Notes under the pieces: generated by a model | The model's database searches: none | Told to the model about the DNA's origin: nothing | Seen by the model: the letters and a program-made list of their open reading frames with translations, nothing else | DNA from: Dactylonectria macrodidyma | Taxonomy: Eukaryota > Ascomycota > Sordariomycetes > Hypocreales > Nectriaceae | NCBI GenBank assembly: GCA_020744425.1 | Contig: JAGMUV010000028.1 | Span: 248,001-312,000, forward strand | Direction: 5' to 3' | DNA: 64,000 nt | Program-made: the position numbers and the translations under genes | Shown here: positions 34,965-45,194 of the stretch, in pieces | Layout: every line of letters begins with the position of its first letter | Numbering within the stretch: position 1 is the first letter of the stretch

Positions 34965-35513
34965 GTTGGCAGAAACCGTAGATCAGAGTCTTGGATGAAG
35001 TGACATAGTGTGGTTGAGACAAGTGAATTGTTGCTTATATGTGTGTATGTAAAATTCGCGCGTTAATACACGCTGGCTGGCGTATGCTCCTTTGATTTAT
35101 ATCACCTACGACTAACGAATGCACCGAACAGCTAATGTGCGATATTACTTGTCAGAATGTAATCAAGGCTGCAGGAAAAGCACGCTTTCTAAATCGAATC
35201 GCGTTTGGTGATGATGGGTTGGTCAAGGAAAAGCCGCGGTTGAGAAGCGGGATGGGAGGCATCACGGGAGCAAGACATATATATGCAGTTGCGAGATGCA
35301 TCCCAAACAGGTAATGAATCTCCGCCTAACTGTCCAGGCGTCCGGTTCCAGTCATTTCTTTCCGCCTTGTCGATCTTCTGCATCCCCCGCACTTCAGGCT
35401 AAAAGCTACCGGAGCATTTGCCCGACAAGAGAAATTGTTACCTAACGCTTGCAGACGCCATACGTCATGGCCATGGATGTGGTGATCCATACGCCATAGA
35501 TGTAGTGATATCT
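34965..35513. other. Intergenic, no gene seen
   Basis: Between the PhyH remnant and the Zn2Cys6 gene. It would carry the promoter of the former and the 3' end of the latter. Confidence 0.5.
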
Positions 35514-37609
35514 CTATCCCCCTTCTTTGTTGTTTTGTATGCTTATTAATCCCTGCTCTTGTCCTTCTCTGTGGTCCACCGTTGCCTCGGTCTCCGGCCA
35601 GATACCCACCAGAGCCGACCAGACATCCCTTGTTGGCCAGCCATGAGTTGCTTCTAATTGTACCAAAAGATCCAAGACGGCTCGACGCTCCCGTAGGTCC
35701 TCTAACAAATCTCCTCCCACCTGAACCGCCATACATGCAACTACCATAGCTGTTGGCGTTGACGGGTTCGACAAGGCAATGCTGCATATCATCTTGATCA
35801 TAGACCGTGCCTCATCCTGCTTCGTATCAGACAAAGTTGGAATGAAGATGCGGACAAACCATTTTAAGATGCATCTTGCCACACCCACCCCCTCCAAAGA
35901 CGGCATCTGTAGGTCGATATTGTACTCACATTCATCCTTTCTAAAGCTGCTTGTCGCCCCAAACCGATTCGGGGGATATAGGGATCATGTGTGATTAGGA
36001 GGAGTCGAGCTAGGTTCTTGTATTGCCAGCCCATTACTGCATCTACAAGTCAGGAACACTAATGCCATATCACATTTAGACAAGACGAAGGGCATTCGTT
36101 ACCATGCCATGATGAATGCAGACGTATGTCCCAGAAGGGATTACTAGGCTCGACTTGCTCGGGGCATGTCTGGAAGCACAAGGGATCGTATGACGGTGTG
36201 CGATCTGTGTCCCACTGCACATTGCTAGCAAGCAGAGCATCAAACGTCTCTGTAGATTTGCAAGTCTCTCCAAAGCAAAACTCCAGAACCTCGAGACAAT
36301 GGCTTACAGCACGGTTCGCCCAGGCGCAGTCATCCTGCGAAGAATCAAGATGGCTTAGCAGCTCAACCGAAGCCTTGATTGCCGGAGGTTGGTGCTCGCT
36401 CAGAGAACCGTAGATCTCCTGGCGCAAACCCGCCCAGGAGGCAGCGCGGCGGAGCCCCATAGCAGACGGCACCTGAGCTATCTGACTTCGGAGGAGAGCA
36501 CGAGTGCCAACAGAATGCTGATACTTATCCAAGCCTGAGATGGGTACATCAAACTCCTCGAGCAGCCGCAACACTACAGTGGCAGCCAACAGGTCATCGA
36601 CGCAATGAGGCCCGACGCGGCCCAGCTCGGGGATGAGAGACTCTAGGCACCTCTGATAGTACCTGTCGGCGAGATAAGGGTCAATATGTTTGCGGACGCG
36701 GCTCAAATGGCGACTCGATATGGCGAAGATGGCGTCCAACAGATGTGGACAAGTGCGGGCTCTATGGGGAACCTCAACGGCAAAGTGTCGCTCCCGATCG
36801 CAGAAGTCAAACTACAGAAGAAGAGGTTAGTGGTTAAAATGAGGGTGTGTACCAGCAGTAAGGCCATTTTCGGGCAACTCTTACAAACCAGGCCACCTCG
36901 TTGGTAAAGTGTTGTAGAAGCAATGGCTCGATGGGATCCTTCAGTGGCCAGCCACGCTTAAGGGTCATGAACGGACTAGGGGTGAAAAAAGCAGCGTATA
37001 GGTCCCGGTTTTGATCTGAGGGAGTAAACGGTGTGAGGCCTGATGGTGTAGAAGCTGGAGACACTGAATCGGACCCCCCCAAGACTTCTGGCGATAATGA
37101 CAAGTTCCGACTTTCGGTTTCGACGTGATATTCTCGACCAGTGAGTTCGGTCTCGTCTCGGAAGTCGACTAGCATCATACATACAAGGCATGATCAGATA
37201 ATGTTCTACTATGGACTCTGCCCACAGAATACGGTCACTGGTGGAGTCAATTTACCTATTGTAGGAACTGTCGACCAAGTTTGAGCCCTAGAAAATGTCA
37301 TGGTTTGAGTGGCGCGCTTGAAGCGGAATTGTTTTCCTGTCCTGTGACATGGCCGCCCGCTTTCTCGACACAGACCGCATTCTGGTTCGGCCAAGTCGCC
37401 TGGTGGTACCGCGTGTCAGTAGTAGGTACTTTGATAGGAAAAGGCTGATGGCGGGGTGCAGAGGCGAGGGGACACACATCGACGGTGAAGTCTACGGCAA
37501 TAGTCACTATAATTTGGTCAGGTTCACTGAATCCAGCAAGATTTGTACTGTCTGTAGGACTGGCTACGTACCAAGCTCGGGACCTAGGAGATGCGTCAGC
37601 AGGCGACAT
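35514..37609 (-). CDS. Zn2Cys6 fungal-specific transcription factor
   Basis: Exons 37609-37572, 37506-37478, 37399-37256, 37168-36885, 36811-36103, 36042-35930 and 35816-35514 keep frame throughout and give 539 residues. The binuclear zinc cluster is assembled from three exons: C13-X2-C16-X6-C23-X6-C30-X2-C33-X6-C40, with the 29-nt exon 2 supplying DYCRRLHRR. A linker with Ser/Pro (SPASTPSGLTPFTPSD) leads to the fungal-specific regulatory region (LLDAIFAISSRHLSRVRKHI, VDDLLAATVVLRLLEEFDVP, ARLLLITHDPYIP, THGWPTRDV). It is a nuclear activator or repressor; targets are unknown. Its neighbours, a sugar transporter, a PhyH remnant and GH5, could be its regulon. The last intron (113 nt) is the least certain join. 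Confidence 0.85.
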
Positions 37610-38138
37610 GGTCACCAGGCCCGTCCTGTCAGAGACTCTGATGAGACTGAAAGGGGACGAGGGATTTCTGCAGAAGATCGGGAGTGGAGGCGGAGGCGGA
37701 GGCGGAGGCGGGGAAAAGCTGCCCTTTAAGAAACGGAACGCGGATAATGAAGCGGATCAATAGATCAAGGCAAGAATCTCCGTCTGGCAGGGATCAGGAT
37801 CCCAACTTGCGGGGTGATTCAGGCAAGGATAAGCAACAGGCCCCGCCAAAAGTAGCCAAGTGGCACATTTAACCTCGGATGAGATATAATACCCTGCTTG
37901 AGCGGAGACTAATGGTGGACTCAAGGGTTACAATCATCCTAGTGCAGGTAGCGGAAGCAGGGCTTGTACTTACGTTAACTATAGCTTTCAATTTGGTAGC
38001 AATGGGAAGGGTATGAGCTAATATCCTAGGTTCAACCAGATGGATTAATTACTTTAACCCTACAAGCTCTGCGTAGAAAATAATATTCATGTTGTAGATA
38101 TTGGCTATACTTGGCATAATTATCTCCTGGTATATACT
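37610..38138. other. Divergent promoter region between the Zn2Cys6 gene and GH5
   Basis: About 530 bp between two divergent starts, so regulatory sequence for both is expected here. It contains a GGAGGC hexamer run at about 37684-37712. No CGG-N-CCG site stood out to me. Confidence 0.5.
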
Positions 38139-39440
38139 ATGTTTAATTACCATCATCTGCTTCATATCGCCGTCGCACTCACAGCGGCCCGGGCCGTCTC
38201 CAGCTCGCCCACATACAAATCATGGCCCGGCGGACCGCTCAGCACTCAGGGTAACCGGATCGTTGATCATCTCGGAAACACTTTCATCTATGCCGGCATT
38301 AACTGGCCTGGCGAGGGTGAGACGATGATTCCCGAAGGCCTTCAGTACTCGTCAATTGCCGACATCGTAGCCAAGATCAAGTCCCTCAAGATGAACTCCG
38401 TCCGTATGGGATGGGCTACCGAGATGGTCGACGATATTCTGGACAACGGCGGGGATGTGACTCTCAGAGACACAATGGCACATGCTCTTAGTGACGAACA
38501 TGGCGAGGCTGTTGTTGCTCAGATACTACAACACAACCCGCAGTTTACAGAGAACACAACACGCCTCCAGGTCTGGGACGCCGTGGCCGCTGAAATCTAC
38601 AAGGCAAAGCTACACATGATTGTCAACAACCATCTGTCCAAGGCCATCTGGTGCTGCTCTCCTGACGATGGAAACGGGTGGTTTGATGACACCTACTTCC
38701 ACGTAGCTAAGTGGAAGCGCAGTCTTAGGTTCATGGCCAAGCATGCCAGGAGACATTGGCCGGCTGCCACTGCTTACTCGCTTCGTAACGAGTTGCGTCC
38801 AGTGATAACGCCAGCCAACAACACCTATGGCTGGTCAAGATGGTACGATGAGCTGACCGAGGCTGGAGCCATTGTACACGCTGCCGATCCCGATGCTCTC
38901 GTCATATACTCGGGCCTCAACTACGACCACGAACTAAACCCCATCACGGCTGCGGCTCCCTTGAGCGACACCGATCTACGAGTCTTTACGCTAGACGACT
39001 TTGACTACGCTAACAAGATTGTGTTTGAGCTTCACAGCTACGACAATTGGATGTACAATTGTACCTTCTTCCAGACGGAGCTATACAAACGCGGTTTCAA
39101 CGCACTCGACGTCTCTGACCAGACCACCGCCCGCAACATCGCTCCCGTCATTCTCACAGAGTTTGGCTTTGCACAAAACGGGACAGACTACCTGGGAGTG
39201 TACGCTCAGTGCCTCAAGGGCTTCATTACTGGCGACAACCGTATTGGAGGCGCGACACGGATCCGAGGGCCCATTGGGTGGCTGCAGTGGACTATAGGCG
39301 GATCGTACTACACGAGACAAGGGGTTGCAGACTTTGATGACTGGTGGGCGCTGCTGAATCATGACTGGAGTGACTGGAGAAATCACACGGTATTGAATGA
39401 ATACCAAAAGCCCATGGTAGAGGCGGTACTAGCTGCTTAA
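38139..39440 (+). CDS. Secreted glycoside hydrolase family 5
   Basis: Single exon, 433 residues. The N-terminus MFNYHHLLHIAVALTAARAV is a signal peptide. The fold landmarks are those of GH5 (clan A, retaining): FIYAGINWPGEGE near the start, NSVRMGWATEMV, the acid/base Glu218 in YSLRNELR (after beta-4), FELHSYDNW, and the nucleophile Glu341 in VILTEFGFAQNG. Several N-glycosylation sites (NNTY, NCTF, NGTD, NHTV) fit secretion. It acts outside the cell on beta-linked polysaccharide; GH5 has many subfamilies (cellulase, mannanase, glucosylceramidase-like) and I cannot choose. NELR in place of the common NEP is a subfamily trait. It starts in the divergent promoter shared with the Zn2Cys6 gene. 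Confidence 0.9.
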   Translation: MFNYHHLLHIAVALTAARAVSSSPTYKSWPGGPLSTQGNRIVDHLGNTFIYAGINWPGEGETMIPEGLQYSSIADIVAKIKSLKMNSVRMGWATEMVDDILDNGGDVTLRDTMAHALSDEHGEAVVAQILQHNPQFTENTTRLQVWDAVAAEIYKAKLHMIVNNHLSKAIWCCSPDDGNGWFDDTYFHVAKWKRSLRFMAKHARRHWPAATAYSLRNELRPVITPANNTYGWSRWYDELTEAGAIVHAADPDALVIYSGLNYDHELNPITAAAPLSDTDLRVFTLDDFDYANKIVFELHSYDNWMYNCTFFQTELYKRGFNALDVSDQTTARNIAPVILTEFGFAQNGTDYLGVYAQCLKGFITGDNRIGGATRIRGPIGWLQWTIGGSYYTRQGVADFDDWWALLNHDWSDWRNHTVLNEYQKPMVEAVLAA

Positions 39441-40268
39441 GATTTGCCCTCAGATGTAATGTTAGTTCGGTCTAACGAATTATTTTGGCGATGCAGAAAA
39501 CCCGGCATGAAATACACAATAGTTCAACCGTACATTGACATTAATAGAGCTCTGAAAGATGGTATGCGTGAACGACTAGAGGTATCATGCAGCCTGCAGG
39601 GTTGGACATCTTACGAACGGGAATCGAATCGATAGATTCATTCGATGTCAAGTCATACGAATGTCGAATCGAATTTCTTGGCATTCGATTCGCATCGAAT
39701 CAAATGGGCGCACTCCATTCGACATGCGAATCGAACATGCCACATTTCATTCGACATCGAATCGAACAACGCTAAGCATTCGGTCAATTTTCGATCCATT
39801 CAATCGAACAGGGCTCCCGATTGCAAAAACACGTTAAGGGGCCTAAATTTTAGCGTAATTGATCAACGCCTTGAGCTACTGGCGCGATCTTACGCGACGA
39901 CCGCAATTAGCCACATCGTTCGCCACGAATCTGTCTTGATGCTAAGATGTGTTAGTGAGTACGTCTATCCTCTCCAAGAGATATATGGCGCAATAGGTAC
40001 CTTGTAGCTTCATTCATCATCCCAACAACCTACAATTGGATGTTTCATAAAGGTTCGAAGACAATCCATTTTGTAGCTTAGAATAAGGCGTCTAGTCGAT
40101 TTCCATGAAGAATATACGATTTGGGAGAGATGTTGGGGTGCGAGTTATCTTAGCTGCAAACTCCAACTTGCAAAGTTAGGAGGTACTGGCACTAACTGGC
40201 AATACGACCAGCCTTTCTATCTCTAGCCACACGGGCCTCAAGTACCTTCGTTAAATGGAATAGCCGCA
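39441..40268. other. Intergenic with a dense TCGAAT/ATTCGA repeat patch
   Basis: Holds the GH5 3' region and the repeat patch at 39618-39812. No gene recognised. Confidence 0.6.
39618..39812. repeat. Cluster of CGAATCGA / ATTCGA words in both orientations
   Basis: Within about 195 bp the core TCGAAT or its complement ATTCGA occurs more than ten times, often as overlapping CGAATCGAAT or as inverted pairs (ATTCGACATCGAATCGAA). Confidence 0.8.
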
Positions 40269-40841
40269 CTATAGCTGCCTTGGAAGCAACGCACAGCTAC
40301 TCTCTGGAACTGTGATCGCAAGGTCTAAGGCCTTAAATGCGCGTACAAACCGGCTATCTATACTTCGGGCATCGTTGGGCACGGCAGTGTCGCGAAGGAG
40401 GCGAGACCAAGGTGTAGCGACGGATTCAAGTGCAACGGAGAAATTGGTGATTGCTCCTTCACACACCAGGCGCTTACAAAACATGGACAGCATGGCGGAT
40501 ATGTGATACACTTGATGGGCATTGGGTGCGTTCTCGGCAGGACCCATGTTTGAGGATTGAGGATCTAGATCCATCCGATCGTCGATGCACTCGTCCAAAG
40601 TTAAGGCTTGGAAGCGGCGTGTGAAATCGTGTACGATGCCGTCATCATCTCGGGCCAAGTAACGCATCGCGGGTGTACGATACACTGCAGGAGCGTTCTT
40701 TGTGTTCTCAGCAGACTCCATGTCTGAGGACTGAGGTATAGGATCTAGATCCATCCGATCATCGTCGCACTCGTCCAAAGTTAGGGGTTGCTTGGAATCG
40801 GCGAGTGAAACCGCCTGCGACCCTGTCATTATCTCGGGCAA
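40269..40841 (-). CDS. Hypothetical protein with an internal duplication
   Basis: A single 190-codon frame from ATG 40841. Residues about 19-60 and 79-115 are a duplicated module: LTLDECDDDRMDLDPIPQSS and LTLDECIDDRMDLDPQSS, each followed by an AEN...NAP segment. The acidic first half is likely disordered; the second half (SMFCKRLVCEGAITNFSVAL, ALDLAITVPESSCALLPRQL) looks folded. No known domain. The duplication is present at DNA level too (about 40555-40610 against 40735-40790), so the frame has probably been under coding constraint. Transcription is not shown. Confidence 0.5.
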   Translation of the reverse strand: MPEIMTGSQAVSLADSKQPLTLDECDDDRMDLDPIPQSSDMESAENTKNAPAVYRTPAMRYLARDDDGIVHDFTRRFQALTLDECIDDRMDLDPQSSNMGPAENAPNAHQVYHISAMLSMFCKRLVCEGAITNFSVALESVATPWSRLLRDTAVPNDARSIDSRFVRAFKALDLAITVPESSCALLPRQL

Positions 40842-41460
40842 AGTGACGCGACTTTGTTACCAAGCTAGTATACACACAGGTCTTTATTTATAAATCGAGT
40901 TGGCAGAATGGCTTGTGAGGTTTATCCCAGATCCGGGAGTCTGGCAACTCTTCATCTGCCTTCTGGATCAATCCAGGCTGACCGAAACCTGGGCCACAAG
41001 TCAGCCCTGACTCCTGTCCACTGCACAGGCGCGGCCTGGAGCAGAGTCGGCTTCAGGCCAGTCAATCGATTAATACCAAGCAGCTGCGACGCACCAAAAC
41101 ACCTGTAATAAGGTATTTACGGATTCCTTTACGGCAAAGCGTGACCATGGGGCGACGCCAATGGGTACACTTCTCACGGATACAAATAAACACGAAAGTG
41201 GCAGCCAACTATTCGATCATAGTTATATTGATTTCTAAGATATAAGTTCCCCTGGATATCAATACCCAAAACCCTCAGCGTGTCTGCCTGTTGAGCTGTG
41301 GATGGTAGGCGCGGTACCGAGGTTTGGGCGCAACTGGCGGCGGAGGTGGCGATCGCGCAGCGAACAGTTACAGCAGATTGGGGGTGCAGAACACAATATA
41401 ATGATGATCAAATACATACACTTTTGATCATGTGCTTGGCTACAATTTACACGATCCATT
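40842..41460. other. Intergenic, no gene seen
   Basis: 5' side of the hypothetical gene at 40269-40841 and 3' side of the gene at 41461-42753. No repeats or recognisable signals. Confidence 0.5.
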
Positions 41461-42753
41461 TCAAGATTTACCATGGTGCCGACCGCTCCTCTTCTTGGTA
41501 TCATTTGGCAACTCCGTTGCCCAGAAAGTCTGTCCTGACTCTGAGTCTTCCCAGTAGAAACGTTCAAGCCCATCGACTATTTGCTCCGTCCAGTCTTTCA
41601 ACTCAGTCTTGACTTCTAAGCCTTTGAGATTCCTAAAACACACCTTTCCCCCGCGCCCATACGTCCCCACCCAATGGGAGCCACTTGGACCCGATTGCAC
41701 CAATCCTACAGCGGAGGTGGACGACACCACAGTTCGTCGACCTGCGCTTCGCCGTGTCCGACTCTTCGACACATGACTCCCGCCAGATTTGGAAGGCGGG
41801 CTCAGAGATGGTCTCGAACGCTTGGAATGACTTTGGTCCGCGCTGAAGCCCGATGTGAAGCTCGAGGTGAAACTCATTGAGGGGTCATCGCCGGGGGCTA
41901 CTGGTTCTTGGCTCGCCTCTTGAGAATCATCTTCTGTATAGAGATAGTGGGAAACAGGAGGTGCCTCGCCATCGTCTTCGAAGTCGTAGAAACTGGTTTC
42001 AGCAATATGTTGCTGGAGTTCGCCGTCAGCGTCCTGCAAAGTATTGCCTTCTGCAGGATCCACAGGGTCGTGGAGTTCATGAGGTTCATGAGGAGTTGAG
42101 ATGTCGTCTTCATGCGGCCCGGTCACATCTGCTTGAGCAGCGGCTGTCCTCGTCTGAGATACTGTGGCGTTTGCTTCCCGAATGGCATTGTCCCTGTGTT
42201 GTTTCGCCAAGTCCCTGGCGTTCCTAAATGCAGTAGCCCCACGGCGGAAACTGTCAATATTACCAGTCATGCCCCATGTGTCCACCTGAGTCATGTGGTA
42301 CTCCGGCCGCCCCTCTGGAGTCGTCGGCGCCGTGACGTGGTGGGCGTACAGTTTGAGTGTCCCGTCGTGGTAGGTCGAGCTAAAAGTGTAGGCATTGCCA
42401 TCGTACTCTGGCTCCTCCTTGCCGTGGTTCTGTAGGGTGTGTATGGCGCGGGACCCAATTGCTCCGTCGTAACGAGCTTGTCGTGTTGCTACGGCTGCAC
42501 TGCCATCTGGTCCTTTGACCTCCATAAAGAAGTTCGGCGCCATCGGCTTGTCCTGCATGGTCGACGGCATGTGGTGGCCAGCGAGCTGGTCGCGGATCGG
42601 TCGGTCAAGTTCTTTAGGGTAGGCGCCGTAATAAATGTCTGGTTTAGCTGGTACGATAGTGCCGTTTATGAGCGGCTCGAGATTCCCGAACATTGTATTT
42701 CTGGAGAATGGATGATTGGCTTGCCTCGGCCCCAAAGGCAGGAATGGCAGCAT
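41461..42753 (-). CDS. Fungal protein with a PD-(D/E)XK-like (DUF7924-type) domain
   Basis: The frame is open from about 42762; the first ATG is at 42753, giving 430 residues. Residues about 20-170 carry LEPLINGTIVPAKPDIYYGA, PNFFMEVKGPDGSAAVATRQ, ARYDGAIGSRA and YTFSSTYHDGTLKLYAHHV. The D...ExK spacing (PDIYYG, MEVKG) is that of the restriction-endonuclease-like fold, and the blocks match a large fungal family of unknown role. A long Glu/Ser/Pro-rich linker follows (DPVDPAEGNTLQ, SFTSSFTSGFSADQ) with a basic tail (RSRPSLSPPSK). The end (GLERFYWEDSESGQTFWATE) looks like a small conserved motif. A 5' exon upstream of 42753 cannot be excluded. Confidence 0.6.
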   Translation of the reverse strand: MLPFLPLGPRQANHPFSRNTMFGNLEPLINGTIVPAKPDIYYGAYPKELDRPIRDQLAGHHMPSTMQDKPMAPNFFMEVKGPDGSAAVATRQARYDGAIGSRAIHTLQNHGKEEPEYDGNAYTFSSTYHDGTLKLYAHHVTAPTTPEGRPEYHMTQVDTWGMTGNIDSFRRGATAFRNARDLAKQHRDNAIREANATVSQTRTAAAQADVTGPHEDDISTPHEPHELHDPVDPAEGNTLQDADGELQQHIAETSFYDFEDDGEAPPVSHYLYTEDDSQEASQEPVAPGDDPSMSFTSSFTSGFSADQSHSKRSRPSLSPPSKSGGSHVSKSRTRRSAGRRTVVSSTSAVGLVQSGPSGSHWVGTYGRGGKVCFRNLKGLEVKTELKDWTEQIVDGLERFYWEDSESGQTFWATELPNDTKKRSGRHHGKS

Positions 42754-43814
42754 CACAGCCAAAGATCACTCTCAGTACCATCCTGATTGGCAGTACATCA
42801 ATATCCCACACGATGCTATAAATCCGTCGCCAACTGGCCGCAGTTTGGACCCTTTGGCAATACCCACCTTGTCTATGCTACAGGGATCTGTCATTTTGGG
42901 CGTTGTAATTCTTGGCCAGCCAACCGACAAGGACTTCCAGTACGGGTTCTACAACTCTGCTCGTCTCGCAGTAAAACGAGACTTGTACAGCATGTACGTG
43001 TTATCGCCAATGTTCCCGATGAGACACTTCCACGGGGAACAGCTGCAAGCGGGACAATGCGGCCTCCAAGTCCTTTGAGATTCACATGCGGATCTGGTCT
43101 GTTCTCTACGTATGATTCCACATTCCATGCCCCCGTTTCGAAACTAACGCATCATCTTGACGGCAAAACTCGGGACATCTTTCATTCATTAGTCAAGACG
43201 CGGAATCTGCGGCTTCTCAGAAACCACTTGACCATCGAGTCCTTGTAAAACTCCAAGTTCAAAGACAGGTAGCCCCGGAGGGCCCGAAGGTCATGGCCGC
43301 CTCCCTCATCCGGAATGACAGCGGTCGACATGATTATCCCATTCCGCAAGGCAAAGCGCCCGCTGGGTGTTAATTTCGGTTGTTATATGTGTTGAAGAGC
43401 AATTCTTTGGAACATTAGCCGGGACAGGTGTGTAGGCGAGCAAGCGAATCAATAATTAATGCCCAAGTTGATAGAAACGGGGCTTCAGATTGTGCAAGCG
43501 CAGTTGATAATTCGCAGATTTGTGCCGTAATAATGCACATATTTATACCCAGGGAATAATACATCACTGCGTACGTACTATGTACTGGTGGTACTCGGTA
43601 CATGGGTCCGAAATTGCAGCTTGGACATATTCCGTGGCGCCACAAGGAGGCCCCTCTTTTCCGCTCGGCCATAATTACCTATATAGGCCTGTCCCTCTCG
43701 CACCCAACTAATATTTGCGTGTGAGTTATTCTCCTCAACACTCAAGTTAATCTACTCTTTTCGAACGCCCCTCGGTGCATTCATTCATTCATTCCCCCGA
43801 GCCACCTTGAAACC
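42754..43814. other. Divergent intergenic region
   Basis: Frames here (42787-43248 and others) have no recognisable domain. A CATT tandem run at about 43776-43795 lies just before the start of the DUF7730-like gene. Confidence 0.45.
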
Positions 43815-45090
43815 ATGAAGCTGAAATTTAGCGCATGGTACCGGAGTCAGCTTGACAAACACAAAACCAGAGAGAAGGAGAAACGTTTCCCTCGTCTCCC
43901 CAGCCTCCGACCCAGCGCGTTGACTCCATCATCCTCGCAAGAGAATTTGGCACAAGGATGCCTGTTGTTCAAGAGACTCCCATACGAGCTGAGGAGAGAA
44001 ATCCTCGTGCTTGCATTCGGCAATCGTCGTGTGCACATGGATCTCTCCTTTGAACATCCGTCTGCCGTTTATACTCCAGGCCAGCACCGCACGCTTAAGG
44101 GCACCGCTGTCGATCCCACAGGCACATATGGCAGGCGCGAGAAGGTGGATTATAAACAGCCGAAATCCTGGCGTTGGTGGGGTGGTATGTGCAATCGATA
44201 TGAACCTGACCCTGACCCTAGGCGGAATTTCCCAGGTCCCATGGGGAGCCAAGGGCCTCCAGGTCCTTGGGATGACTATTGTCGGTTTGGTTGCGGGATG
44301 AAATGCCATCAGTTGCCTGCAAATATCCATTGGAAGTGTCATATCGGGGCCATGGGTTGGCTGTTAAGCTGTCGACAAGCGTAAGTATTGCCCTTATTCT
44401 ACTGTCATCGAATATCCACAACTAACGTGAAGAAGCTACAAGGAGGGTATTGAAGTGCTCTATAAGACCAACACCATTTCTATGTCAAGCGAAGTTATGA
44501 TAACTTATCTTCCCGAGGTTCTGCTGCCTCAGCGACTAGCTGCCATGACATCCATCGAGCTTATGTGGCCACTGAAATGTGATATTCAGGAGGGCCAGAA
44601 TCCTGTTTTAAAATTGGATTATCTCGACGTTCTCTTCACGCTTCTCTCATCCCACTTCAGAGGCCTCACTAGCCTCTATATTGCACTGCAAACGGCAGAC
44701 GACTTGCGGTATTCTCGGGACTGGCTCGATGCCGAGAGCGTTCTGAAGAAGTTTGATAACCTGGTCCCGCAGATTCCAGGCCTTGTCGAATGCGTCATTG
44801 CGTTCCCGCGCACGACGCTTGACAAGTTGCTGAAGACGGCCCTAGATGCCCTCAAGGCTCAGCGCAAAAGCCAGGACCAGGTTGACTGCTATCGATATAT
44901 CTGGCGTTTTCTCGATGACGGCGAGCATGTTCTCACAGAACGCCCCAACAACATTTACCCCGACCCGCCATCTCGCTTGCTTGAATCAGGCGATAAGAGA
45001 ACTAACATGGGATACTGGATCTCGGACAGCCACTACGATGAGGCAACGATTCGCATAACCGAGATATCGTGTTTCGGCGGAGGCTTGTAG
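43815..45090 (+). CDS. DUF7730/F-box-like fungal protein
   Basis: Exons 43815-44380 and 44436-45090 (55-nt GTAAGT..GAAGAAG intron with CTAAC branch site) encode 406 residues. FKRLPYELRREILVLAFGNR (about 55-75) is the F-box-like start of the DUF7730 family, and the splice restores the second landmark LSCRQAYKEGIEVLYKTNTI. The rest (ELMWPLKCDIQEGQ, LVECVIAFPRTTLDKL) matches the usual layout of these large fungal families. They are thought to be SCF-type adaptors or related scaffolds; no function is proven. The 3' end is 104 bp from the convergent LysM gene. Confidence 0.8.
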
Positions 45091-45194
45091 AAGCAGTGTC
45101 TTGTGCAGTGCATCGTGTGATGACAGAGCGGATGAAGTAACAGCAGCGTTTAGAACACGAACACGTCAGTTTAATAATATTTAGGACTACGACT

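Noticed and set aside
37349..37763. Plus-strand frames of 92-126 codons
   Set aside because: Antisense to the Zn2Cys6 exons and a GGAGGC microsatellite that yields poly-basic or poly-Gly reading.
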